64,000 nt of DNA from Devosia sp. SD17-2 (lineage in GTDB: Bacteria; Pseudomonadota; Alphaproteobacteria; Rhizobiales; Devosiaceae), in the NCBI RefSeq assembly GCF_029201565.1, contig NZ_CP104002.1:1629001-1693000 (forward strand). The letters are read 5' to 3'. Below the pieces are notes generated by a model. The model was given only the letters and a program-made list of their open reading frames with translations. It searched no databases and had not been told where the DNA came from. This document shows, piece after piece, positions 21,055 through 29,035 of this stretch; position 1 is the first letter of the stretch; each line of letters starts with the position of its first letter. The position numbers were made by a program, and so were the translations under genes.

Positions 21055-21516
21055 GCGGTCCTGCCGGACCGGCACTCCAAAGTGCAGCCAAGTCGTAAAC
21101 ACCACTGTCCGAGTGCGGTTTTTCCTCTCGGAAGGGGCGATAGAGACGAGGGCGCGCGTCTTTCCACCAATTTAACTGTGGGCACTTGGTTAACGAAGCG
21201 TAAGGTCTCGTAAGCAATTGGTCTAGATCGATGCGATCGAGTGATTTCCACACGCATTGGCCCCGCGCCGCTAAAATATAGGCGCGACCGTTGTTTAGGA
21301 ATCCAACGCGTGACCGGACGGGCGTCGCGGAGCGACCGCCGCAGCCGGTGCGCCATTTTGTGATGATTTGGCTCGCCGGGAATGTGCTATTTGCCGCTGG
21401 AATAGAAAAGACGAACCTCAGTTTTCCAGTCACCCATGCATTTGGACGCGCTTGGTGGGCCGGTGGGGATTTTCATCCTCGCCGTTCTCTCTCTTCGACG
21501 TTGAGGATGCAATTTC
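21055..21516. other. 462-base intergenic region, no gene seen
   Basis: No convincing coding frame. A hairpin CGGTCC/GGACCG lies right after the MazG-like gene (21056-21071), followed by a GCACT/AGTGC hairpin; neither has a T-run. A short palindrome TCGAT-GCG-ATCGA is at 21228-21240. The right part is the leader of the AraC-type gene. No promoter could be assigned with confidence. Confidence 0.5.
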
Positions 21517-22422
21517 ATGGCGCACGGTCCCGAGTTTTCGGTCGAGGATACACATAGCTTTCTCGAAGCAGAGAATATGGATATTTCCCGGACCAGCTTG
21601 GGTCTGGGTTGGCGCCGCGCGTTCATGTCGGTGCAGCGCGAAGGCCCCCATAAGATGCACTTTCGCGCCCGCAGCGACGTGCTGGTCAATGTCGTCAATT
21701 CAAAGACGGTCAAGGGGCGGATCACTGTCGATGGTCAGGATTATCCCATAGAGGGCGGGCCGGGGACCATCACCATCGTGCCGGCGCGAAAGCCCTTCGA
21801 TCTTGTCCTCGAGAACACGGTCGACACCACCCATCTCTACATTCGCCGCAAGGTGATCGACCAGGTGATCAGCTCCATGTTTTCGGAGGGCAAGCGGGAC
21901 GTGGAGATCAAGTTCTGCCCTGCAACCTATGATCCGGTGCTCGAGCACCTCTGCTCGGCGGTGCGCCTGGGCCTCCATGAAGCGAGCCGGACCTCGGCCC
22001 AATATGTCGATCTCATGCTGCATGGGGTGGCGGCCTATCTGGTGCGCAATTACAGCGCTGCCGACCTGAGCACGGAGGGCGTTGCAGCGACCCTGACGGA
22101 GCGGCAGGTTCTGCGAACCCGCGAAATCATCGAGGCGCGGCTCGCCGACAAGATCACCCTCGCTGACATCGCCTGCGAGTTTCAACTCAGCTCCGACCAT
22201 TTCGGGCGTCTGTTCAAGCGCGCGTCCGGGGTCACGCTCTACCAGTTCATCATCCGCTGCCGGGTGGATCGCGCCCGCACCATGCTGGCCGAAACCGCCA
22301 TGCCCATCGTCGATATTGCAGCCGAGTGCGGTTTTGCCGACCAGGTTCACCTGACGCGGGCCTTCGGTCGCATCGTCGGCACCACGCCGGCTGCCTATCG
22401 CCGGTCGCGGCGCGGCAGCTAA
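21517..22422 (+). CDS. AraC family transcriptional regulator
   Basis: A 301-residue regulator. The C-terminal 100 residues hold two helix-turn-helix units: ITLADIACEFQLSSDHFGRLFKRASGVTLYQFII and MPIVDIAAECGFADQVHLTRAFGRIVGTTPAAYR, the standard AraC/XylS arrangement. The N-terminal 180 residues are a sensor or dimerisation domain with no family I can name. The effector and targets are unknown. It is transcribed alone after a long leader region. Confidence 0.92.
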   Translation: MAHGPEFSVEDTHSFLEAENMDISRTSLGLGWRRAFMSVQREGPHKMHFRARSDVLVNVVNSKTVKGRITVDGQDYPIEGGPGTITIVPARKPFDLVLENTVDTTHLYIRRKVIDQVISSMFSEGKRDVEIKFCPATYDPVLEHLCSAVRLGLHEASRTSAQYVDLMLHGVAAYLVRNYSAADLSTEGVAATLTERQVLRTREIIEARLADKITLADIACEFQLSSDHFGRLFKRASGVTLYQFIIRCRVDRARTMLAETAMPIVDIAAECGFADQVHLTRAFGRIVGTTPAAYRRSRRGS

Positions 22423-22557
22423 GTCGCCGGCCATTTCGGAAAAGCGGCGCGTCCCTTGTGGATGCTTTCTCTTCGCGCCGAGGCTCTTAAGCGCTAAAAG
22501 GCGTTAGGGGCTTCGGCGAATCCGCCAAAGGGCAGACGCTTTCCGGGGAAGAGAACG

Positions 22558-23613
22558 ATGATGAGAGCAATGGGAGCCAGCGCACTGGTTCTGGCGCTGG
22601 CAGCGCCGGCTTTGGCCAATGATACCATGGCGCAACTTGGAGCGGGCGGCCTCCATTTTATCACCAACGACAAGATCGAGATGGCGTCGGAGGACCTTTA
22701 TGTGTCCCCCACCGAGGTCCGTGTGGCCTACGAGTTCAACAATATCTCCGGCGTGCCCCAGACCATTCTCGTCGCCTTCCCGATGCCGGACATCGCGGGC
22801 ACCGGCAATTTCATGACCGATGTGCCGGTCCAGCACACCGATGAGGACGGCAAGCCGCTGATTGCCGATCCGGACAATCTCTTCGGCTTCGAAACCACCT
22901 TCAATGGCGTGCCTGTCGATGCCGAACTGCACCAATATGCCTTCGCCAGCAATATCGACTACTCCGCCACCCTGCGTGAGCTTGGCATCCCGCTCGAGCC
23001 GTTTGGCGAAGCGACCACGGCAGCGCTGACGGCGCTCGATGATGATCAGGCGAGCCGCCTGATCTCGCGGGGCCTGGCCTATCGCTCTGATTTCGATGCC
23101 GGCAATGGCTGGGAATCCGAGCTGATCCCGCTGTGGACGCTGCGCTCCACCTACAGCTGGGAAGCCACGTTCGAGCCGGGCATATCCGAGGTGCTCCATA
23201 CCTATCGACCCAGCGTCGGCGGCACGGTCGCGATCACGTTCATGCCGGTCAAGGGCGATGAGTTCTCCGAGGAGCGCTTCGCCGAATACGCCAAGAAATA
23301 TTGCGTGGAGGACAATCTCGTTGCCACCCTGCGCAAAAAGGAAATCCAGCAGGATGGCTATACGTCCTATCCCTATGTCGAAAACTGGATTTCCTACATC
23401 TGGTCGACCGGCAATAACTGGTCCGGCCCGATCGGCAAGTTCACGCTGACCGTCGACAAGGGCGAGGTGGACAATCTCGTTTCCTTCTGCGGCGAGGGCG
23501 TCAAGAAGATTGGCCCGACCACTTTCCAGATGACGGCCGAGGACTGGTTCCCGCCCTGGGATCAGGAACTCGAAATCCTGCTGCTCAAGCCGGTCGACTG
23601 GTTCGACGAATAA
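22558..23613 (+). CDS. DUF4424 secreted protein
   Basis: A 351-residue exported protein: a signal peptide (MMRAMGASALVLALAAPALAN) followed by the DUF4424 pattern. This begins NDTMAQLGAGGLHF and includes YEFNNISGVPQTILVAFPMPDI in the N-terminal half and WISYIWSTGNNWSGPIGKFTLTV near the C-terminus. Expected to be periplasmic; function unknown. A GC-rich hairpin follows 47 bases after the stop. Confidence 0.85.
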   Translation: MMRAMGASALVLALAAPALANDTMAQLGAGGLHFITNDKIEMASEDLYVSPTEVRVAYEFNNISGVPQTILVAFPMPDIAGTGNFMTDVPVQHTDEDGKPLIADPDNLFGFETTFNGVPVDAELHQYAFASNIDYSATLRELGIPLEPFGEATTAALTALDDDQASRLISRGLAYRSDFDAGNGWESELIPLWTLRSTYSWEATFEPGISEVLHTYRPSVGGTVAITFMPVKGDEFSEERFAEYAKKYCVEDNLVATLRKKEIQQDGYTSYPYVENWISYIWSTGNNWSGPIGKFTLTVDKGEVDNLVSFCGEGVKKIGPTTFQMTAEDWFPPWDQELEILLLKPVDWFDE

Positions 23614-23659
23614 TCGGTCGCGCCTCGGCGAGACCTCTCATTCCATTTTGCAAACGGAG

Positions 23660-23679
23660 GCCCCCGCATCTGCGGGGGC
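23660..23679 (+). terminator. GC-rich hairpin between DUF4424 and GNAT genes
   Basis: A nine-bp perfect stem GCCCCCGCA/TGCGGGGGC with a two-base TC gap, followed by TGGCATTTT. It may end the DUF4424 transcript. It also lies immediately upstream of the probable GNAT start codon, so it could mask that gene's ribosome-binding site. Confidence 0.5.
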
Positions 23680-23686
23680 TGGCATT

Positions 23687-24178
23687 TTGACCCAAGACAA
23701 GCTCTCCATCCGCCCCGCCGTCGCCAGCGATGCCGACACGATCGTCCATTTCATCCGCGAGCTGGCCGATTATGAAAAGCTGCTCCACGAGGTGAAGATC
23801 ACCGCGGCCGATATCGCGCGCGATCTCTTCGGTGCCGAACCCAAGGTGTTTTGCGAGATCGCCGAGTGGGATGGCCAGCCGGTGGGGTTTGCGCTCTGGT
23901 TCTACACCTATTCCACCTTCCAGGGCCGACACGGCATCTGGCTGGAGGACCTCTATGTCCAGCCCGACCAGCGGGGCAGGGGTATCGGTAAATCCCTCCT
24001 CCGGCATCTAGCCCAGCGCTGCGTCGCCGAGGGGCTAGGGCGGTTCGAATGGTGGGTGCTGGACTGGAACGAGCCGTCCATTGCCTTTTACAAGAGCCAG
24101 GGCGGGGTCATGCAGGATGAGTGGACACGGGTCCGCGTCGAAGGCGATGATCTCGTCAAGCTCGGCACGCCCTCATAA
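23687..24178 (+). CDS. GNAT family N-acetyltransferase
   Basis: A 163-residue acetyl-CoA-dependent transferase. It has LSIRPAVASDADTIVHFIRELADYE, then LEDLYVQPDQRGRGIGKSLL, which is motif A with the Q/R-x-x-G-x-G/A pyrophosphate loop, and WVLDWNEPSIAFYKSQGG. The overall pattern is closest to the diamine (spermidine/spermine) acetyltransferase subgroup, but the substrate is not established. The start is uncertain: TTG at 23687 is favoured because an upstream TTG at 23648 would put a strong hairpin inside the coding region. No ATG is available. Confidence 0.85.
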   Translation: MTQDKLSIRPAVASDADTIVHFIRELADYEKLLHEVKITAADIARDLFGAEPKVFCEIAEWDGQPVGFALWFYTYSTFQGRHGIWLEDLYVQPDQRGRGIGKSLLRHLAQRCVAEGLGRFEWWVLDWNEPSIAFYKSQGGVMQDEWTRVRVEGDDLVKLGTPS

Positions 24179-24215
24179 GCCGACTGCCAGAATCGCCTGA
24201 ACCCGAAAGCACCTC

Positions 24216-24740
24216 ATGAGCCCCAGAATTTCCCTCATTGCCGCTGTCGCCCGCAACAATGTGATCGGGGCTGATCAGGACATCCCATGGCGCATTCCAT
24301 CCGACTTCGCCTGGTTCAAGCGCCAGACCATGGGCAAGCCGATGATCATGGGTCGCAAGCAGTTCGAGACCTTTCCAAAACCCTTGCCCGGTCGCCCGCA
24401 TATCGTGGTCACCCGCAGCACCGATTATGCCGCCGAGGGCGTCCACGTGGTCCACACCATCGATGATGCCGTGAAACTGGCCGAAAGACTGGCTGCAGAG
24501 GCGCAGGTGGATGAGATCATGGTCATCGGTGGCGGCAATCTCTACGCCCAGGCGATCGCGCAGGCCGACCGGCTTTACATCTCCCATGTCGATCTCGCGC
24601 CGGAGGGCGATGTGGTGTTTCCAGTGATCGATCCTTCAGTGTGGCGCCTTGTGGAAACCCCCGATGTCACGCCATCGGATAAGGATTCTGCTGCGTACAG
24701 GATCTGTATCTATGAGCGGCAGGATGCCAGGCCGCATTGA
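24216..24740 (+). CDS. folA: dihydrofolate reductase
   Basis: Reduces dihydrofolate to tetrahydrofolate with NADPH, replenishing the cofactor used by ThyA. Length 174 aa. Landmarks: ISLIAAVARNNVIGADQDIPWRIPSDF with the conserved Trp and the acidic Asp of the active site, GKPMIMGRKQFETF, GRPHIVVTR, and MVIGGGNLYAQAI. The promoter for hflKC appears to overlap its 3' end. Confidence 0.97.
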   Translation: MSPRISLIAAVARNNVIGADQDIPWRIPSDFAWFKRQTMGKPMIMGRKQFETFPKPLPGRPHIVVTRSTDYAAEGVHVVHTIDDAVKLAERLAAEAQVDEIMVIGGGNLYAQAIAQADRLYISHVDLAPEGDVVFPVIDPSVWRLVETPDVTPSDKDSAAYRICIYERQDARPH

Positions 24741-24764
24741 TCGCACGGGCCGCTTGCCTATATA
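24737..24764 (+). promoter_or_regulatory. predicted promoter of hflKC
   Basis: TTGATC (24737-24742), a 16-base spacer and TATATA (24759-24764), 39 bases before the hflK start. The -35 element overlaps the folA stop codon. Confidence 0.5.
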
Positions 24765-24803
24765 TGGCTGAAACGACTTCTCGACAGAGCCGAAAGGAAA
24801 AAG

Positions 24804-25901
24804 ATGCCTTGGGAGAATAATGGAGGCGGAGGTGGCCGCAATACTGGCGGTCCCTGGGGCCAGGCACCTGGTGGAGGTGGCGGCGGCCCGCGCCGTCCGG
24901 GCGGAAATACGCCCAATCTCGAGGACATTCTCAATCGCGGTCGCGACCAGTTCAAGGGCGGCGTTCCCGGTGGTCGGTGGGCGATCGTCGGCGGCGTACT
25001 CGCCATTCTCGCCTTCTGGGGCGTGAACTCGGTCTACACCATCAATCCGCAGGAAGTTGGCGTCGAGCTGCAGTTTGGTAAGCCAAAGCCCGAACTGTCC
25101 GGTCCGGGCCTGCATTTCATGCTCTGGCCGATCGAAAGCGTTGAACGCGCGACCACGACAGTCAACCAGACCCAGATCGGCAACTCGCCGACCGCCGGCC
25201 CACGCGGCCAGACCGGCAGCGACGGCCTGATGCTCTCGGGCGACCAGAACATCGTCAACGTCCAGTTCTCGGTCTTCTGGGCCATCAACGACCCCGTCGC
25301 TTACCTCTTCAACGTCCGCGACCAGGAATCAATGGTTCGCTACGCTGCAGAAAGCGCGATGCGCGAAGCCGTTGGCCGTCGTCCCGCACAGGACGTCTAC
25401 TCGGACGACCGCTCGGGCATCCAGGCAGAAGTGATGCGCATTACGCTCGCCACGCTTGAAAGCTATGGCCTCGGCGTCTCGGTCAACCAGATTCTGATCG
25501 AAAATGCCGGCCCGCCGACGGAAGTGGTGGACGCCTTCAACGAAGTTCAGCGCGCCCGTCAGGACGAGACGCGTCTGCAGGAAGAAGCCCGCTCCTACGC
25601 CAATACCCTGCTGGGTAATGCGCGTGGTAGTGCTGCGGCCCTGCGCGAAGAAGCTGCCGCCTACACCAACCGCGTGGTGCAGGAAGCAACCGGTGAAGCT
25701 GGCCGTTTCAACGCCATCTACGCCGAATATGTCAACGCACCCGAAGTGACGCGCAAGCGCCTGTTCCTTGAAACAATGGAAGAGGTTCTGGGCGGGTCCG
25801 AGAAGGTTCTTATCGAGAATAGCGAGCAGGGTTCGGGGGTCATCCCCTATCTGCCGCTGCCCGAACTGCGCCCCGGCGCTAGAACCTCGACGGGGAACTG
25901 A
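24804..25901 (+). CDS. hflK: FtsH protease modulator HflK
   Basis: A 365-residue SPFH/prohibitin-family membrane protein that forms a large cage with HflC around the FtsH protease and modulates membrane-protein degradation. A Gly-rich N-terminus (about 1-35) precedes a single helix (WAIVGGVLAILAFWGVNSVYTI). Then come the SPFH domain (PQEVGVELQFGKPKPELSGPGLHFMLWPIE) and a long helix (EVQRARQDETRLQEEARSYANTLL). The start has AAAGGAAAAAG upstream. Two bases separate it from hflC. Confidence 0.96.
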   Translation: MPWENNGGGGGRNTGGPWGQAPGGGGGGPRRPGGNTPNLEDILNRGRDQFKGGVPGGRWAIVGGVLAILAFWGVNSVYTINPQEVGVELQFGKPKPELSGPGLHFMLWPIESVERATTTVNQTQIGNSPTAGPRGQTGSDGLMLSGDQNIVNVQFSVFWAINDPVAYLFNVRDQESMVRYAAESAMREAVGRRPAQDVYSDDRSGIQAEVMRITLATLESYGLGVSVNQILIENAGPPTEVVDAFNEVQRARQDETRLQEEARSYANTLLGNARGSAAALREEAAAYTNRVVQEATGEAGRFNAIYAEYVNAPEVTRKRLFLETMEEVLGGSEKVLIENSEQGSGVIPYLPLPELRPGARTSTGN

Positions 25902-25903
25902 GC

Positions 25904-27031
25904 ATGACCAATCGTCTCTATATCATCGGCGCGGCCATTCTCGTCGCCATCTACATCTTCTTCTCCTCGCTCTACGTCGTCGACGAGCGCGAGCAGGCCA
26001 TTGTCACGCGCTTCGGCCAGATCACCGACGTGCGCACTGAGCCGGGCATCTACTTCAAGATCCCGACCGACTTCGTCGACACGGTCCAGATCATCGAAGA
26101 CCGTCTGCTGCGCTATGACATCGCCAATATGCGCGTTCAGGTCTCGGGCAACGCCTTCTATCAGGTCGACGCCTTCCTGACCTACCGCATCTCCAATGCG
26201 CGCCTGTTCCGCGAACGCGCCACCGGCCAGCTGTCGGTTGCTGAAGCCCGTATCGGCGCCAGCCTGGATGCTGCTCTCCGCCAGGTCTATGGTCTGCGTG
26301 AATTCAACGCGGCCCTGTCGGACCAGCGCGCCCAGATGATGCAGGAAACCCGTGACCTCATCCGTCCGGACCTTGCAGAACTCGGTATCGATGTCGTCGA
26401 CGTGCGTATTCTGCGCACCGATCTCGACGCAGACGTCTCGGCCACGACCTTCGAGCGTATGCGCGCCGAACGTCTCGCCGAAGCCGCACTGCTCCGTGCT
26501 CGTGGTCAGGAACAGGCACAGAGTCTGCGCGCTATCGCCGATCGTCAGTCGGTTGAAATCGTCGCCGCGGCAACCCGCGATGCCGAGCTCATCCGCGGTC
26601 AGGGCGACGCCGAGCGGAACCGCATCTTCGCTCAGGCCTATGGCCAGGACGCAGAGTTCTTCGAGTTCTACCGCTCGATGCAGTCCTACCGCGCGGCGCT
26701 GGCCAACACCGGCACCACCATGGTCCTCTCGCCCGATAGCGAATTCTTCCGCTACTTCGGTTCGGGCGGCTCCATCCCGGCCGCCAATCCGAACCTGGCC
26801 CCGCCGGCTGCTCCGGTCGTCGTGCCGGAACTGCCGACCAGCGATGGCCCGGCTCTCGACGGCCTCGGTATCGAGGAAAGCGTTGCGCCCAGCCTGACGC
26901 TCGAAGACGGCTCCGAGCTGGTTCCGACCATCGGCACCGAAGCTCCGCCTCCGGTCGAGGCACCGGTCACTGAAGCTCCGGCGCCTGCCGAAGCACCGGC
27001 CACCGAAACGCCCGCTCCCGCCGCTCAGTAA
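25904..27031 (+). CDS. hflC: FtsH protease modulator HflC with extended tail
   Basis: Partner of HflK. It has an N-terminal helix (LYIIGAAILVAIYIFFSSLYVV), then the SPFH domain (DEREQAIVTRFGQITDVRTEPGIYFKIP), then the helical arm with ERMRAERLAEAALLRARGQEQAQSLR. Residues from about 300 to 375 form a Pro/Ala/Glu-rich low-complexity tail absent from typical HflC proteins of roughly 300-335 residues. Many alphaproteobacteria have a degP gene following hflC; here an intrinsic terminator and the convergent serB follow instead. Confidence 0.95.
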   Translation: MTNRLYIIGAAILVAIYIFFSSLYVVDEREQAIVTRFGQITDVRTEPGIYFKIPTDFVDTVQIIEDRLLRYDIANMRVQVSGNAFYQVDAFLTYRISNARLFRERATGQLSVAEARIGASLDAALRQVYGLREFNAALSDQRAQMMQETRDLIRPDLAELGIDVVDVRILRTDLDADVSATTFERMRAERLAEAALLRARGQEQAQSLRAIADRQSVEIVAAATRDAELIRGQGDAERNRIFAQAYGQDAEFFEFYRSMQSYRAALANTGTTMVLSPDSEFFRYFGSGGSIPAANPNLAPPAAPVVVPELPTSDGPALDGLGIEESVAPSLTLEDGSELVPTIGTEAPPPVEAPVTEAPAPAEAPATETPAPAAQ

Positions 27032-27056
27032 GCGCGCCACGAGCGACACACAAAAA

Positions 27057-27089
27057 GGGCCGACCCGGATCTCCGGGTCGGCCCTTTTT
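27057..27089 (+). terminator. intrinsic terminator after hflKC
   Basis: A 13-bp perfect stem (GGGCCGACCCGGA/TCCGGGTCGGCCC) with A-run before and TTTTT after. It is symmetric enough to serve the convergent serB gene as well. Confidence 0.92.
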
Positions 27090-27188
27090 CATTGTTGTCA
27101 CTATCGCTGTTTTGCCGCTCTCGATGCTAACAGTCTGCTAACCAAGTCTGACCGATCAGGCACTGATCTGTCACCGATGCGTGCCGCC

Positions 27189-28061
27189 TTACCGCACGAA
27201 ATCGTCGTCCGGATAGCCCTGCAGATAGAGCAGCGCGGTCAGGTCGCCATGGTCGATCCGCACGCCAGCTTCCGCCGCAACGGCGGGCTTGGCATGCAGC
27301 GCCACGCCGAAACCGGCGACGCGGATCATGTCGAGATCATTGGCGCCATCGCCGACGGCAATGGTCAGGCTGGGATCAACGCCGCGTTCTGCCGCCAGCG
27401 CCAAGAGCCTCTCGCGCTTGGTGTTTTTGTCGACGATGGGCTTTGTCACCGTGCCGGTCAGCACATCACCATCGAACTCCAGCACATTGGCGATGGCCTC
27501 GTCGAAGCCGATGCGCTTGCCAAAATAGTCCGCAAAGAAGGTAAAGCCGCCCGAGACCAGCGAGGTGTAGGCGCCATAGGCCTTCATGGTCTGCACCAGC
27601 GCCCGGCCGCCCGGCGCCAGCGTAATCGCCTCGCGCCGCACTTCCTCGATCACCGAACGCTCAAGCCCCTTGAGGAGGGCCACCCGGGTATCCAGAGCCT
27701 CGCCGAAGTCGAGCTCGCCGCGCATCGCCCGGTCGGTGATCTCAGCCACCTGGTCCTTCAAGCCCAACGCCGCGGCCAGCTCGTCGATGCACTCCTGCTC
27801 GATCATGGTGGAGTCCATGTCGGCCACGAGGATCAGCTTCTTGCGCCCTTCGCTGGGGATCAGATTGGCGTCGACACTCTTGGTGCCGATAATATCGCGG
27901 GCGATTTGAAGGGCTTGCGGGGCGGTGGGTTCGTGAATGTCGCAGGCAACGCCGTGGTTCAACCAGTTGAGTTCTCCGCCGGTTTGCTGCACCACTGCGG
28001 CAGCAAGCGCGGCATCCAGTTCGGGGTCGGCAGGATTGGCAATAAGGCTCAGGACCGGCAT
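27189..28061 (-). CDS. serB: phosphoserine phosphatase SerB
   Basis: Last step of serine synthesis, hydrolysing phosphoserine. A 290-residue HAD-family enzyme: the N-terminal 80 residues are an ACT-like extension, then the nucleophile motif ILVADMDSTMIEQECIDELA (DxDxT), SGGFTFFADYF (motif II Ser) and VGDGANDLDMI (motif IV). The ATG at 28061 begins MPVLSLIANP; much longer upstream frames are antisense to miaA and not credible. The start codon is 24 bases from the divergent miaA start, so their promoters must overlap each other's coding regions. Confidence 0.96.
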   Translation of the reverse strand: MPVLSLIANPADPELDAALAAAVVQQTGGELNWLNHGVACDIHEPTAPQALQIARDIIGTKSVDANLIPSEGRKKLILVADMDSTMIEQECIDELAAALGLKDQVAEITDRAMRGELDFGEALDTRVALLKGLERSVIEEVRREAITLAPGGRALVQTMKAYGAYTSLVSGGFTFFADYFGKRIGFDEAIANVLEFDGDVLTGTVTKPIVDKNTKRERLLALAAERGVDPSLTIAVGDGANDLDMIRVAGFGVALHAKPAVAAEAGVRIDHGDLTALLYLQGYPDDDFVR

Positions 28062-28085
28062 GACGACAGGTACTTTCGGGGGATC

Positions 28086-28988
28086 ATGGTGAACACGCAA
28101 AGGCGTGCCGTCCTGATAGCGGGTCCGACTGCCAGCGGCAAGTCGGCCCTGGCGCTCGCGCGCGCTCAGGAGGGGCAGGGGCTCATCGTCAATGCCGACG
28201 CCATGCAGATCTACGACACGCTGCGCGTCGTCACCGCCCGCCCCAGCGTCGAAGACGAGCTCCTCGCCGAGCACCGGCTCTATGGTTCGGTCCCGGCCGG
28301 TCATCGCTTCTCGACCGGCCAGTGGCTGACGGCCGTCGCCGAAATCCTGTCCGCCACCGATCCCGCCCGCGAGGTCATTTTCGTCGGCGGTACGGGGCTT
28401 TACTTCGATGCCCTCACAAAGGGATTCGCAGATGTCCCCGCCATTCCCGAGGCGGTTACACTGGCGGTTCAGGATGAGGTTTCGGCATTGGACCACGAGG
28501 GACGCATGGCATTGCTGCAGAGAGAGGACCCGGAGACGGCCGCACGTCTCGGCGTCGCCGATCCGCAGCGCGTCATCCGTGCGCTCGCTGTCAAACGTGC
28601 CACCGGCAAGACGCTGTCCGATTTTCAGGGCGCGGAGCAGCCGGCGTTGCTTGCTGATTGGGCCGTCGAGCGCGTTGTGCTGGCGCTGGAGCGTCAAATC
28701 CTCCGGGACCGGATTACTCGGCGCTTTGCCGCGATGTTTGAAAATGGCGCTGTCGAAGAGGTCGAGGCGCTTCTCGCCCAGAAGCTTGATCCGTCGCTGC
28801 CGGCAATGAAAGCCATCGGCGTTCCGGAGATTTCCGGCTGGCTCGCCGGCACGCTGTCGCGTGAGGACGCCATTCGCCTCGCTACCACGGCCACCCACCA
28901 ATACGCCAAGCGGCAGGGCACATGGCTCCGCAACCGCATGGGCGACTGGCCGCGGCTGGGCCTCGAAGGACAGCCTCTCCCAGGCTAG
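28086..28988 (+). CDS. miaA: tRNA dimethylallyltransferase MiaA
   Basis: Transfers a dimethylallyl group to A37 of tRNAs reading UNN codons. Length 300 aa. Landmarks: P-loop AGPTASGKSALAL, the substrate motif NADAMQIYDTLRVVTARPS, FVGGTGLYFDALTKG, DPQRVIRALAV and KQ-RTW equivalent near the C-terminus (KRQGTWLRNR). The start ATG at 28086 follows GGGGGATC. Divergent from serB. A perfect inverted repeat follows the stop. Confidence 0.96.
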   Translation: MVNTQRRAVLIAGPTASGKSALALARAQEGQGLIVNADAMQIYDTLRVVTARPSVEDELLAEHRLYGSVPAGHRFSTGQWLTAVAEILSATDPAREVIFVGGTGLYFDALTKGFADVPAIPEAVTLAVQDEVSALDHEGRMALLQREDPETAARLGVADPQRVIRALAVKRATGKTLSDFQGAEQPALLADWAVERVVLALERQILRDRITRRFAAMFENGAVEEVEALLAQKLDPSLPAMKAIGVPEISGWLAGTLSREDAIRLATTATHQYAKRQGTWLRNRMGDWPRLGLEGQPLPG

Positions 28989-28994
28989 TGCGTT

Positions 28995-29023
28995 GATAAG
29001 TCAGAAGAAACTTCTGACTTATC
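28995..29023. terminator. inverted repeat between convergent miaA and MATE genes
   Basis: A 13-bp perfect inverted repeat GATAAGTCAGAAG / CTTCTGACTTATC with an AAA loop. There is no T-run on either side, so it may be a weak terminator or an RNA-stabilising hairpin rather than a classical intrinsic terminator. Confidence 0.55.
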
Positions 29024-29035
29024 CACCTTTCCCGC

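Noticed and set aside
28062..28901. N-terminal extension of serB to 28901
   Set aside because: It would be wholly antisense to miaA, and the SerB family N-terminus is already complete from the ATG at 28061.
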